Under the pieces are notes generated by a model. The model had not been told where the DNA came from. It saw only the letters and a program-made list of their open reading frames with translations, and made no database searches. Shown here piece after piece: positions 9,332-17,035 of a stretch of 23,292 nucleotides of DNA. The DNA lies in IMG/VR virus record IMGVR_UViG_3300028115_000123, positions 1 to 23,292 of that record; one strand, given 5' to 3'. How positions within the stretch are numbered: the first letter of the stretch is position 1; every line of letters begins with the position of its first letter. A program made the translations under genes and the position numbers. The stretch is from a virus.

Positions 9332-11098
9332 ATGGCTCTTTTTACACCCTCTGCTTCTCCTGCTGTAACAGTAAAAGAAATTGACCTGACGGGCGTAGTG
9401 CCTAACGTTCAAACTTCTACTGGTGCAATTGTAGGAAACTTCGGTTGGGGGCCTGTTGGAGTTGCGACTCTGGTTTCAGATGAATCTGGACTAGTTAGCA
9501 CTTTCTCGGCACCGACTGACGAAAACACAGTAGATTTTCACTCTGCTGCGTATTTTTTAAGATATTCTAACTCACTCTATGTTGTGCGTGAGCAGGACAG
9601 TGATGGCGTTAATGCTGTCGCAAACCACACCTCCCTCGGTTCATTGACTGCACAAGCAATCAATAATCTAGACGCATTCGAAGGTCTGTCGCTTGACAGT
9701 TCTGATGGTGCATTCATCGCTAAGTACCCAGGCGAACTAGGTAACTCTCTAAAAGTTTCTATTGTAGGAACGGATAGTGCCGCCGGCGCCACAACCAACT
9801 TTAATAGTTGGGCATATAAAGACCAGTTTGATGCTGCTCCAGGCACTTCAACCTTCGTATCTAACCTCGGTGGTAGTAATGACGAAATCCACGTTGCGGT
9901 TATTGACGAAGATGGTGAATTGACTGGAACCGCTGGAACAGTTCTTGAAACATTCCCGTTCTTGTCCGTTGCTAAAAACGCAAAGGCATCTGACGGTACA
10001 TCTAACTACTATAAAGATGTGTTAAAGACTCGTTCAAATTGGGTATATGCTGGTGGATTCCATACGGGTGACTCAGATAGTCTGAGTGACTTTGTAGGTA
10101 CAAACTGGGGTAATAACGCAACAACAACTGGTGAGAACTTTGCGACTGGACAAAACTTCAGCGCAACTCAAAACACTTGGTCATTTGCTTCTGGTGTTAC
10201 TTCAAGTTCAATCGGAACTGACGACATTATGCGTGGTTACGATAACTTCAACGACAAGGATAATATCGAGATTGACTTCTTGATTAGTCCTGAGTCTGTG
10301 TCAGATGCAACCGCAACAACTGTGGTCAATGATTTGGTAAGTATTGCAACTGCTCGTAAAGACTGTGTGGTTACTGCCTCACCTTCTCGTGCTGCTGTAG
10401 TTACAACTGGCACGAACGCTGCTGTTCTTGCTTGTAACAACACATACACCAAGTCTTCTTACTTGATACATGACAACAACTATATCAAAATATTTGATAA
10501 GTATAATGACAAATATATTAAGATTCCTGCTAACTCCTCAACTGCGGGTCTCATGGCTGCAACCGACTTAGTCGCTGCACCGTGGTACTCTCCTGCTGGT
10601 GCTAGACGTGGTAGATATCTTGGTATTACAGATATTATTGTGTCTCCAACTAAAGTAGAAAGAGACGCACTATATAAGGTAGGTATCAACCCTATTGCAA
10701 ACATCCCTGGCGAAGGCGTTATGCTCTTCGGTGACAAGACTAACGAATCAAGACCTTCTGCATTTGACAGAATCAATGTTCGTAGATTGTTCCTCGCTGT
10801 GGAACGTGCAATTAGTATAGCTGGTAGAAACGTAATGTTTGAATTCAATGACGAGTTTACTCGTGCAGAATTCGTTAACATCGTTGAACCGTTCTTACGT
10901 GAGATTCAAGGAAGACGTGGTATCACTGACTTCCGTGTAGTCTGTGACGCAACGAACAATACACAAGCTGTGGTTGACCGTAATGAATTCATCGCAAGTA
11001 TCTTCATCAAACCTGCACGTTCTATCAACTATGTAACATTGAACTTTGTTGCTGTTAGAACTGGTGTAGACTTTGAAGAAGTTGTTGGCACAGTTTAA
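9332..11098 (+). CDS. 18: Contractile tail sheath protein, T4 gp18-like
   Basis: This 588-residue protein (T4 gp18: 659) begins with the family-typical SPAVTVKEIDLTGVVPNVQTSTGAIVGNFGWGPV. It ends with FVNIVEPFLREIQGRRGITDFRVVCDATNNT and FIKPARSINYVTLNFVAVRTG, the conserved C-terminal sheath domain that contacts the tube and neighbouring subunits. The variable middle (about residues 100-330) corresponds to outward-facing domains and is rich in G, S and T. Sheath subunits stack around the gp19 tube and contract to drive it into the host envelope. It lies 12 nt before gp19, so sheath and tube are cotranscribed from the late promoter upstream. Confidence 0.95.
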   Translation: MALFTPSASPAVTVKEIDLTGVVPNVQTSTGAIVGNFGWGPVGVATLVSDESGLVSTFSAPTDENTVDFHSAAYFLRYSNSLYVVREQDSDGVNAVANHTSLGSLTAQAINNLDAFEGLSLDSSDGAFIAKYPGELGNSLKVSIVGTDSAAGATTNFNSWAYKDQFDAAPGTSTFVSNLGGSNDEIHVAVIDEDGELTGTAGTVLETFPFLSVAKNAKASDGTSNYYKDVLKTRSNWVYAGGFHTGDSDSLSDFVGTNWGNNATTTGENFATGQNFSATQNTWSFASGVTSSSIGTDDIMRGYDNFNDKDNIEIDFLISPESVSDATATTVVNDLVSIATARKDCVVTASPSRAAVVTTGTNAAVLACNNTYTKSSYLIHDNNYIKIFDKYNDKYIKIPANSSTAGLMAATDLVAAPWYSPAGARRGRYLGITDIIVSPTKVERDALYKVGINPIANIPGEGVMLFGDKTNESRPSAFDRINVRRLFLAVERAISIAGRNVMFEFNDEFTRAEFVNIVEPFLREIQGRRGITDFRVVCDATNNTQAVVDRNEFIASIFIKPARSINYVTLNFVAVRTGVDFEEVVGTV

Positions 11099-11110
11099 GG
11101 AGTAGGAAAA

Positions 11111-11638
11111 ATGGCAATATTAGGCGTAGATGATTTTAAATCGAAACTCAGAGGGGGCGGTGCTCGTCCTAATCTGTTTAAAGCGACCGTCAACTTTCCA
11201 GGCTATGCAGCGGGAGATGTAGAACTTACATCTTTCCTTTGTAAGACTGCTCAGTTGCCAGCGTCCGTAATGAATGTGTTTGAAGTTCCGTTCCGAGGTC
11301 GTCAATTAAAAATGGCAGGCGATAGAACATTTGAACCTTGGACAGTAACCATTATCAATGATACTGACTTCAGCATCCGTAACGCTATGGAACGTTGGAT
11401 GAACGGTATCAATGCCCACCAAGCTAATACTGGTCTGAGTAATCCTATTGATTACCAATCAGACTTGATTATTGAGCAGTTGGATAGAGATGGTGAAACA
11501 CTCAAAACTTATAACTTCCGTGGTTGTTTCCCGACTAATGTCAGTGCAATCGATGTGAGTTATGAGACTGTAGATGCTATCGAAGAGTTTACAGTTGAGT
11601 TCCAAGTTCAATATTGGGAATCTGATACCACTAGTTAA
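11111..11638 (+). CDS. 19: Tail tube protein, T4 gp19-like
   Basis: This 175-residue protein (T4 gp19: 163) has the tube fold signature FLCKTAQLPASVMNVFEVPFRGRQLKMAGDRTFEPWTVTIINDTDFSIRNAMERWM. The C-terminal half includes YNFRGCFPTNVSAIDVSYE and ends in an alternating beta-strand segment. It polymerises on the baseplate into the inner tube through which DNA passes. AAGGAG upstream, overlapping the gp18 stop region, is a strong Shine-Dalgarno. A second protein of the same family is encoded at 20814-21341. Confidence 0.93.
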   Translation: MAILGVDDFKSKLRGGGARPNLFKATVNFPGYAAGDVELTSFLCKTAQLPASVMNVFEVPFRGRQLKMAGDRTFEPWTVTIINDTDFSIRNAMERWMNGINAHQANTGLSNPIDYQSDLIIEQLDRDGETLKTYNFRGCFPTNVSAIDVSYETVDAIEEFTVEFQVQYWESDTTS

Positions 11639-11651
11639 TCTAGTTATAGAT

Positions 11652-11683
11652 AGAGGGGTAAGGGGATAATCTCTTACCTCTTT
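11652..11683 (+). terminator. Hairpin between gp19 and gp20, possible weak terminator or processing site
   Basis: AGAGG (11652-11656), a GG bulge, TAAGGG (11659-11664), loop GATAAT, CTCTTA (11671-11676) and CCTCT (11677-11681) form an 11-bp stem with one G-U pair. Only TTTATT follows, so termination would be leaky. It would lower readthrough from the abundant gp18-gp19 message into the portal gene, or mark an RNA 3' end. Confidence 0.45.
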
Positions 11684-11707
11684 ATTATATACATTGAAGG
11701 TACATAA

Positions 11708-13219
11708 ATGGCAGAACAAGACAATAGTATTCTCAAACTATTTGGTTTTGAAATCAAGAGACAAGACTCTAAATCAGACCAAAAAGAAAAAGAGAAGTTA
11801 AAATCAATTGTTGCTCCCACCGATGAAGATGGTGCGGGGTATGTTACTGCGTCTGGTAGCCACTACGGTCAATATATTGACATGGAAGGTAGTCAGGCAA
11901 AGGACAACCAACAACTCATTATGAAATATCGTGGTGTCGCATCACACCCTGAAGTAGATGCAGCTGTTGAAGATATCGTTAACGAATCAATTGTTGGTTC
12001 AGAAATGGATGTCACATGTGAATTGAATCTGGACAAAGTAGACGCACCAGATAGTATTAAAAAACAAATGACCGAAGAGTTCAACAACGTTTATGGTATG
12101 TTGAAATTCACCGATTTGGGTCATGACATATTCCGTTCATTCTATGTTGATGGTCGTATCTATCACCACCTCGTAGCGAATGAATCAAATCTTAAAGCTG
12201 GTATCCAAGAAATCAGAACGATTGATGCCGCAAAGATTCGTAAAGTAAAAGAAGTAAAACATAAGAAAGACCCAATAACTGGCGCAAAGGTTGTTGAGAA
12301 GGTCTCCGAATTTTATATCTATCAAGAAAGAGCAGGTGCAAATCAAGGCGTAAGACTTTCTCCTGATAGTGTTTCATATGTGTCTAGTGGTCTCCTTGAC
12401 CCTAGTAAGAAACAGGTTGTGTCCTATTTACACAAGGCACTAAAACCAATTAACCAATTACGTATGATGGAAGACAGTCTTGTTATCTATCGTCTCGCAC
12501 GTGCCCCCGAACGTAGAATTTTCTACATCGATGTCGGTAACATGCCACGTAATAAATCAGAATCATATATGCGTGACATTATGTCTCGTTATAGAAATAA
12601 GATTGTATATGATTCAAGTACTGGTCAACTTAAAGATGACCGCAAACACATGTCTATGTTGGAGGACTTCTGGTTACCTCGTAGAGAAGGTGGTCGTGGT
12701 ACAGAGATTAGTACATTGCCTGGCGGTGAGAACCTTGGTCAGATTGATGACATCCTGTACTTCCAGAAGAGACTGTATCGTTCATTGAACGTACCTGTCA
12801 ACCGATTGGAACAAGAAGCGCAATTTACACTAGGTAGGTCAACAGAGATTTCTAGGGACGAAGTTAAGTTCCAGAAGTTTATTGACCGTCTACGTAGAAG
12901 ATTCTCAATGTTGTTTACTGGTATTCTCAAGAAACAACTTATCATGAAAGGTATTATTACCGAACAGGATTGGGAAGAGTGGAAGAATTCTATTACAGTT
13001 GACTTCCAAAGCGACAACCACTTCTCGGAACTAAAGGATGCAGAACTGTTACAAAACAGACTACAAACTCTAGACCAAGTATCACAATATGTTGGTGAGT
13101 ACTTCTCACGTGAGTGGGCAATGAAAAACGTCATGATGATGTCTGACGAGGACATCGAAGAAATGAAAAAACAAGTCGAAGCTGAAAACTCAGTAGTAGA
13201 CGAAGATGAGGAAATTTAA
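11708..13219 (+). CDS. 20: Portal vertex protein, T4 gp20-like
   Basis: This 503-residue protein (T4 gp20: 524) carries the conserved blocks of the family: YRGVASHPEVDAAVEDIVNE, then RLARAPERRIFYIDVGNMPRNKSESYMRDIMSRYRNKIVYD. These are followed by WLPRREGGRGTEISTLPGGENLGQIDDILYFQKRLYRSLNVPVNRLE and LGRSTEISRDEVKFQKFIDRLRRRF. It forms the dodecameric portal ring at one capsid vertex, initiates prohead assembly and is the docking site for gp17 and later the neck. GAAGG upstream is the Shine-Dalgarno. The gene is separated from gp19 by a hairpin. The acidic C-terminus is normal for the family. Confidence 0.96.
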   Translation: MAEQDNSILKLFGFEIKRQDSKSDQKEKEKLKSIVAPTDEDGAGYVTASGSHYGQYIDMEGSQAKDNQQLIMKYRGVASHPEVDAAVEDIVNESIVGSEMDVTCELNLDKVDAPDSIKKQMTEEFNNVYGMLKFTDLGHDIFRSFYVDGRIYHHLVANESNLKAGIQEIRTIDAAKIRKVKEVKHKKDPITGAKVVEKVSEFYIYQERAGANQGVRLSPDSVSYVSSGLLDPSKKQVVSYLHKALKPINQLRMMEDSLVIYRLARAPERRIFYIDVGNMPRNKSESYMRDIMSRYRNKIVYDSSTGQLKDDRKHMSMLEDFWLPRREGGRGTEISTLPGGENLGQIDDILYFQKRLYRSLNVPVNRLEQEAQFTLGRSTEISRDEVKFQKFIDRLRRRFSMLFTGILKKQLIMKGIITEQDWEEWKNSITVDFQSDNHFSELKDAELLQNRLQTLDQVSQYVGEYFSREWAMKNVMMMSDEDIEEMKKQVEAENSVVDEDEEI

Positions 13220-13220
13220 A

Positions 13221-13514
13221 ATGAGTGAAGTAGAAAATCAAGAAATTGAAACCGTACAACCCCATGCGGTAGAAGAACTAATTAATCAAATCACTTCGGG
13301 TGACTTGACTAATGCAGAGGGTTCGTTCCATAGTATCGTTCAAGATAAGATGGCAGATGCACTAGAAGCACAACGTATTGCGACTGCACAAGCAATCTTT
13401 AACGACCAAGACGATGACATCGAAGACGAAGATGACTTCGAAGTGGACGAAGAATCCGAAGAAAATGAAGAAATTATTGCAGAATTAGAGGATGATGACG
13501 AAGAAACTGCATAA
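13221..13514 (+). CDS. 67: Acidic prohead core protein, T4 gp67-like
   Basis: This 97-residue protein starts at ATG 13221, preceded by GAGGA (13208-13212) at good spacing. An in-frame ATG at 13206 overlaps the gp20 end and destroys that spacing, so it is not preferred. The N-terminal half (SFHSIVQDKMADALEAQRIATAQAIFN) resembles T4 gp67, and the C-terminal half is almost pure D and E, as in T4 gp67 (80 residues). T4 gp67 is an internal core component cleaved by gp21 during head maturation and needed for correct head shape. Position between portal and protease genes supports the call. Confidence 0.8.
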   Translation: MSEVENQEIETVQPHAVEELINQITSGDLTNAEGSFHSIVQDKMADALEAQRIATAQAIFNDQDDDIEDEDDFEVDEESEENEEIIAELEDDDEETA

Positions 13515-13540
13515 ATATGTTGTTTCAAAAACATTATTCT

Positions 13541-13548
13541 TATAAATA
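13541..13548 (+). promoter_or_regulatory. T4-type late promoter for the prohead core-protease-scaffold-capsid genes
   Basis: An exact TATAAATA box lies in the 39-nt gap after gp67. T4 spacing puts the start site at about 13554, which is the A of the next ATG. The box sits inside a short inverted repeat, ATTATT (13533-13538) and AATAAT (13545-13550). It would drive gp68-like, gp21, gp22 and gp23, for which no nearer promoter was found. Confidence 0.7.
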
Positions 13549-13553
13549 ATACT

Positions 13554-13772
13554 ATGAAAACATACAAAGAACTTTTGTCAGAATTAAAAGAACGCAAGCC
13601 AAAAGGTGAAGTGGTCTTAGACAAGAAAGTTAAACGTATCCCTGTTCTTATCACTAAGGAGAAGGGTACTTTACCTTTTGTGGTACATATTGATGGTGAC
13701 CGATTGGACGCTTTCAAATCACTAAAGGATGCAGAGAAGTCTGCGATGAGAGTAATAAAGGAATTAACCTAA
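13554..13772 (+). CDS. Small basic prohead core protein, gp68-like by position
   Basis: This 72-residue protein, KTYKELLSELKERKPKGEVVLDKKV followed by an alpha/beta segment ending KSLKDAEKSAMRVIKELT, is lysine rich. It lies where T4 has gene 68 (141 residues), between gp67 and gp21. The MKTYKELLSEL opening resembles the N-terminus of several marine T4-like head proteins and may be a core-targeting peptide, which is inference. No Shine-Dalgarno precedes the ATG. The predicted late transcript starts at the ATG itself, so translation may be leaderless. The stop codon overlaps the gp21 start (TAATG). The gp68 identity rests on synteny rather than recognisable sequence. Confidence 0.7.
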   Translation: MKTYKELLSELKERKPKGEVVLDKKVKRIPVLITKEKGTLPFVVHIDGDRLDAFKSLKDAEKSAMRVIKELT

Positions 13773-14434
13773 TGAAGTTAATTACAGAATTTACAGAAAA
13801 CGAAACTCTACAATGTATAGTAGAGAAGAAAGAGAATGGCGAGAAAAGTTACGTCATCGAAGGCGTTTTCGCACAGGCAGACAAAAAGAATAGAAACGGA
13901 CGTGTTTACCCCAAGGCCATTATGGAGAATGCGGTAAACAAATACGTAACAGAACAAGTATCTAAGAAACGGGCAGTAGGGGAACTAAACCATCCCGAAG
14001 GGCCGACAGTTAACTTAGACAAAGTTTCACATCTCATCACAGACCTCAGATTTGAGGGAAATGATGTGGTTGGAAAGGCACAAATATTGGAAACTCCAAT
14101 GGGTAAGATTGTAAAAGGTCTCCTTGATGGTGGTGTCCAACTAGGAGTGTCAACTCGTGGTATGGGTAGTCTTGAGCAGAGAAACGGCGCAATGGTCGTC
14201 AAAGACGACTTTATTCTTAGTACGATTGACATCGTACAAGACCCTAGCGCACCTGAAGCTTTCGTTAATGGTATAATGGAAGGTGTAGACTGGGTTTGGA
14301 ATAACGGTGTTTTAACGCCTCAAGTAATTGAAAAAATGGAGACTGAAATTAAACACGCTCCGAAAACTGTCTTATATGAGACAAGTGTTCGAGAGTTCAA
14401 GAATTTCCTCTCGTTAATTAAATCTAATATGTAA
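13772..14434 (+). CDS. 21: Prohead core serine protease, T4 gp21-like
   Basis: This 220-residue protein (T4 gp21: 212) has the herpesvirus-assemblin-like protease layout: NRNGRVYP near residue 41, GELNHP with candidate catalytic H74, DLRFEGNDVVGKAQILETPMGK, then LGVSTRGMGS with candidate nucleophile S127, and DIVQDPSAPEAF with D157 nearby. The H and S correspond in order to T4 H85 and S140. Inside the prohead it degrades the scaffold gp22 and trims gp23 and core proteins so that DNA can enter. It is coupled to the upstream core gene by TAATG and followed after 10 nt by gp22, its main substrate. Confidence 0.94.
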   Translation: MKLITEFTENETLQCIVEKKENGEKSYVIEGVFAQADKKNRNGRVYPKAIMENAVNKYVTEQVSKKRAVGELNHPEGPTVNLDKVSHLITDLRFEGNDVVGKAQILETPMGKIVKGLLDGGVQLGVSTRGMGSLEQRNGAMVVKDDFILSTIDIVQDPSAPEAFVNGIMEGVDWVWNNGVLTPQVIEKMETEIKHAPKTVLYETSVREFKNFLSLIKSNM

Positions 14435-14444
14435 GGAGTCAATT

Positions 14445-15497
14445 ATGACTGAAGAAAGTAAAGTCGAAGTTGAACTTCACGATGAAGACATTAACGACAT
14501 TGTGGAAGAAACTCTCGAAGAAGGAAGCGCTCCTGCTCCTAAAGGGAAACCTGATACAAATGCAACTGACGAAGAAGAGTCAATCGCATCTGTAGATAAA
14601 GCAGCAGACGCAACCAAAGCAAAACAAGCTCCTGCACCGAAAACAAAAGCGGGCATGATTAATGCAATGAGCATGAAGTTACACGCTATGAAAAAAGCAG
14701 ACCTTCAAGCCTCATACGGCAAGATGATGGGCGAAGAAGTTGAAGTAGACGATGCAATCGTGGAAACACAGATTGATACCTCTGCTGAACTGGACGCATT
14801 AGTCGAGTCTGAAGCTACTCTCAGTGATGAGTTTAAAGCTAAAACCGCAGTAATTTTCGAAGCAGCTGTAAAATCAAAACTATCAGAAGAAGTTGATAGA
14901 ATTGAAGCGCAGTACAAGGAAGAGTTGGCAGAAGAAATTTCTTCTACTAAATCAGAACTTGTAGAGAAAGTAGACAGCTACCTGAACTACGTAGTTGAAA
15001 CTTGGATGGAAGAAAATCAAGTTGCAATCCAGAGCGGTCTCCGCACTGAAATTGCCGAGACTTTCATGGACAAAATGAAAGACCTGTTTACAGAGTCTTA
15101 CATTGAAGTACCTGAATCCAAGGTTGACCTAGTTGACGAACTGGCTGAGTCAGTAGAAGAACTTGAGACTCGTCTCAACGAAACTACTCAGAAAGTTATT
15201 GACACTACAGAGGAACTGGAAGTATACAAACGTGAAACGATTATTCGTGAAGCGACACGTGAACTTGCAGAAACTCAAGTTGAAAAATTGAAATCACTCG
15301 TTGATGGTTTGGATTTTGATGACGAAGAATCTTTCGCATCTAAAGTAAAAACTGTAAAAGAGTCGTATTTCTCAAAAGAAATCACTGATAAGGGTGAAGT
15401 AGAACAAATCATTGAAGACGCTGATGAAACATCTGAAGTATCTTCTGTGATGGAATCCTATCTAGCAACTATCAGAAAAACAGCATCTAAATCATAA
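14445..15497 (+). CDS. 22: Prohead core scaffold protein, T4 gp22-like
   Basis: This 350-residue protein is highly charged and predicted mostly helical, longer than T4 gp22 (269). An acidic N-terminus with an A/P/K-rich linker (about residues 25-70) precedes KAGMINAMSMKLHAMKKADLQASYGKMM. Then come long heptad-rich stretches such as VEELETRLNETTQKVIDTTEELEVYKRETIIREATRELAETQVEKLKSL, a coiled coil. The segment ESFASKVKTVKESYFSK and a C-terminus with ESYLATIRKTASK are typical of scaffold homologues in this group. It forms the transient core on which gp23 assembles and is destroyed by gp21. AAGGAG is its Shine-Dalgarno, and it lies 12 nt upstream of gp23. Confidence 0.93.
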   Translation: MTEESKVEVELHDEDINDIVEETLEEGSAPAPKGKPDTNATDEEESIASVDKAADATKAKQAPAPKTKAGMINAMSMKLHAMKKADLQASYGKMMGEEVEVDDAIVETQIDTSAELDALVESEATLSDEFKAKTAVIFEAAVKSKLSEEVDRIEAQYKEELAEEISSTKSELVEKVDSYLNYVVETWMEENQVAIQSGLRTEIAETFMDKMKDLFTESYIEVPESKVDLVDELAESVEELETRLNETTQKVIDTTEELEVYKRETIIREATRELAETQVEKLKSLVDGLDFDDEESFASKVKTVKESYFSKEITDKGEVEQIIEDADETSEVSSVMESYLATIRKTASKS

Positions 15498-15509
15498 GGA
15501 AAAATTAAA

Positions 15510-16823
15510 ATGCAATCTTACGACACATTAATCGAAAAGTGGGCTCCAGTTCTTAACGAAGAGTCCGCTGGCGTGATTGGCGATAATCACCGCCGTGCAG
15601 TTACCGCTGCAATCTTAGAAAACCAAGAAAGAGCAATGATGGACGACCGTCAGGCTTCTCATGGTTTTATGACCGAAAACGCTGCTGCTGGTGCTAATAA
15701 CACTGGTTCAGTAAATAACTTTGACCCAGTACTAATCTCATTAGTACGCCGTGCAATGCCTAACCTCATCGCTTATGATGTGTGTGGTGTTCAACCTATG
15801 AATGGCCCAACTGGTCTCATCTTTGCGATGAAATCACGTTACCAAGGTGGCGCTACTGCAAATCGTGAAGCACTATTCAACGAAGCTGAAACTCAGTTCT
15901 CTGGTGATAGTTCTGGTACTCACGACAGTGACAACGCTTCTGGTTGGAATGGTGTTGACAGTGAAGGCGCTCGTTTGACTGACCTTGCTGCTGGCGGAAT
16001 GCCAACTGCGGACGCTGAAGCACTTGGTCGTGTTGGTGGTTCATCTTTCAACGAAATGGGTTTCACCATTGAAAGACAGACTGTAACTGCTAAGTCACGT
16101 GCTCTTAAAGCTGAGTACACTTTAGAACTTGCACAAGACCTTAAAGCGATTCATGGTCTTGACGCAGAAACAGAATTGGCTAACATCCTCTCTACTGAAA
16201 TCCTTGCGGAAATCAACCGAGAAGTTATCCGTACTGTTAACAGCCAAGCGAAAACTGGTGCTCAACAAGCTAACGTTACTGCAAAAGGTATCTTTAACTT
16301 GTCTTCTGACGCTGATGGTCGTTGGTCTGCTGAGAAGTTCAAAGGTCTAACTGTACAGATTGACCGTGAAGCAAACGTAATTGCAAAAGAAACAAGACGT
16401 GGAAAAGGTAACGTAGTTATCTGTTCTTCAGATGTTGCTACTGCACTTGCTGCTGCTGGTTCTTTGGACTACTCACCTGCAATCAGCAACAACCTTCAGG
16501 TTGATGACACTGGTAATACTTTTGCTGGTGTATTAAACGGACGTATCCGTGTATACATCGACCCTTATGCTAGCACTGATTATATCACTGTTGGTTATAA
16601 AGGTACTAACCCGTATGACAGTGGTGTATTCTACTGCCCATACGTACCGTTGCAAATGGTTAAAGCAGTTGGTGAAGATGACTTCCAACCACGTATCGGG
16701 TTTAAAACTCGTTACGGTATGGCTTCAAACCCATTCGTTGGTGCTACACCTTCTGACGGTCTTGCTGCTGCAAAGACTAACCAGTACTACAGAATCTTCA
16801 AGGTTACTAATATCTTGACTTAA
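15510..16823 (+). CDS. 23: Major capsid protein precursor, T4 gp23-like
   Basis: This 437-residue protein (T4 gp23: 521) has the diagnostic block LVRRAMPNLIAYDVCGVQPMNGPTGLIFAMKSRY at residues 71-104, followed by FNEMGFTIERQTVTAKSRALKAEYTLELAQDLKAIHGLDAETELANIL and, near the end, YCPYVPLQMVKAVGEDDFQPRIGFKTRYG. The N-terminal 50-60 residues correspond to the T4 propeptide removed by gp21. The best visible cleavage candidate is FMTE|NAAAG (after E56), close to the T4-type (L/I)xE|(A/G) rule. It forms the hexameric capsid shell. AAGGAA is the Shine-Dalgarno. A structured 3' UTR and a strong terminator follow. No gp24 vertex-protein gene follows within the window. Confidence 0.96.
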   Translation: MQSYDTLIEKWAPVLNEESAGVIGDNHRRAVTAAILENQERAMMDDRQASHGFMTENAAAGANNTGSVNNFDPVLISLVRRAMPNLIAYDVCGVQPMNGPTGLIFAMKSRYQGGATANREALFNEAETQFSGDSSGTHDSDNASGWNGVDSEGARLTDLAAGGMPTADAEALGRVGGSSFNEMGFTIERQTVTAKSRALKAEYTLELAQDLKAIHGLDAETELANILSTEILAEINREVIRTVNSQAKTGAQQANVTAKGIFNLSSDADGRWSAEKFKGLTVQIDREANVIAKETRRGKGNVVICSSDVATALAAAGSLDYSPAISNNLQVDDTGNTFAGVLNGRIRVYIDPYASTDYITVGYKGTNPYDSGVFYCPYVPLQMVKAVGEDDFQPRIGFKTRYGMASNPFVGATPSDGLAAAKTNQYYRIFKVTNILT

Positions 16824-16838
16824 TCTGTAATAAGAAGA

Positions 16839-16873
16839 GTGATTGGATTGGGAGCGCCCAGTCGTTAAATCAC
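16839..16873 (+). promoter_or_regulatory. Extended stem-loop in the gp23 3' UTR
   Basis: GTGATT (16839-16844), one unpaired G, GATTGGG (16846-16852), loop AGCG, CCCAGTC (16857-16863), GTTA, and AATCAC (16868-16873) form a two-part stem of 13 pairs with one G-U. It has no T-run, so it is not itself a terminator. It lies between the gp23 stop and the terminator. A role in 3' end protection of the abundant capsid message is inferred. Confidence 0.6.
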
Positions 16874-16881
16874 CGTTCTTT

Positions 16882-16911
16882 AAGGGAGACTTTCGGGTCT
16901 CCCTTTTTTTT
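16882..16911 (+). terminator. Rho-independent terminator after gp23
   Basis: AAGGGAGAC (16882-16890), loop TTTCGG, GTCTCCCTT (16897-16905) form a perfect 9-bp stem. A run of eight T covers 16904-16911. It ends the late head-gene transcript before the opposing - strand cassette. Confidence 0.92.
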
Positions 16912-16916
16912 GGCAT

Positions 16917-16938
16917 AAAAAACCCCACCGAAGTGGGG
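16917..16938 (-). terminator. Rho-independent terminator of the - strand cassette
   Basis: Read on the - strand, CCCCAC (16938-16933), loop TTCG and GTGGGG (16928-16923) form a perfect 6-bp stem closed on a stable TTCG tetraloop, followed by six T (16922-16917). It lies 11 nt downstream of the tRNA-Gly and faces the gp23 terminator. Confidence 0.9.
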
Positions 16939-16949
16939 TAAAGGAAAGT

Positions 16950-17024
16950 TGGAGCGGAGAGATAGAATTGCACTACCACTTCTAGGTTGGAAACCTAATG
17001 TTCTACTCTTTGAACTATCTCCGC
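16950..17024 (-). tRNA. tRNA-Gly (anticodon UCC), CCA encoded
   Basis: On the - strand the acceptor stem is GCGGAGA (17024-17018) paired with TCTCCGC (16960-16954), a perfect 7 bp. The D stem is GTTC/GAAC with loop AAAGAGTA. The anticodon stem is TTAGG/CCTAG with loop TTTCCAA, giving anticodon TCC (16991-16989), which reads GGA/GGN. The T stem is GGTAG/CTATC with loop TGCAATT. Discriminator U73, normal for bacterial tRNA-Gly, is followed by an encoded CCA (16952-16950). Odd points: position 55 is G instead of U, and the D loop lacks an adjacent GG pair, so the usual elbow contact is altered. It would supplement host decoding of Gly codons for a Gly-rich virion proteome. Confidence 0.9.
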
Positions 17025-17035
17025 ATTGTTTGTAT

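Noticed and set aside
12739-13155. - strand open frame (138 codons) opposite gp20
   Set aside because: Antisense of the conserved portal C-terminus; serine-rich and cysteine-rich shadow composition with no promoter or RBS.
13206-13208. ATG 15 nt upstream as the gp67 start
   Set aside because: It would remove the good GAGGA spacing and adds MRKFK, not expected for the family; ATG 13221 fits better.
7643-16823. Introns, homing endonucleases or CRISPR-like arrays in the packaging/head cluster
   Set aside because: All conserved motifs of gp17, gp20 and gp23 are contiguous, and no spaced direct-repeat array exists; the only repeats are coding modules in the fibre gene.
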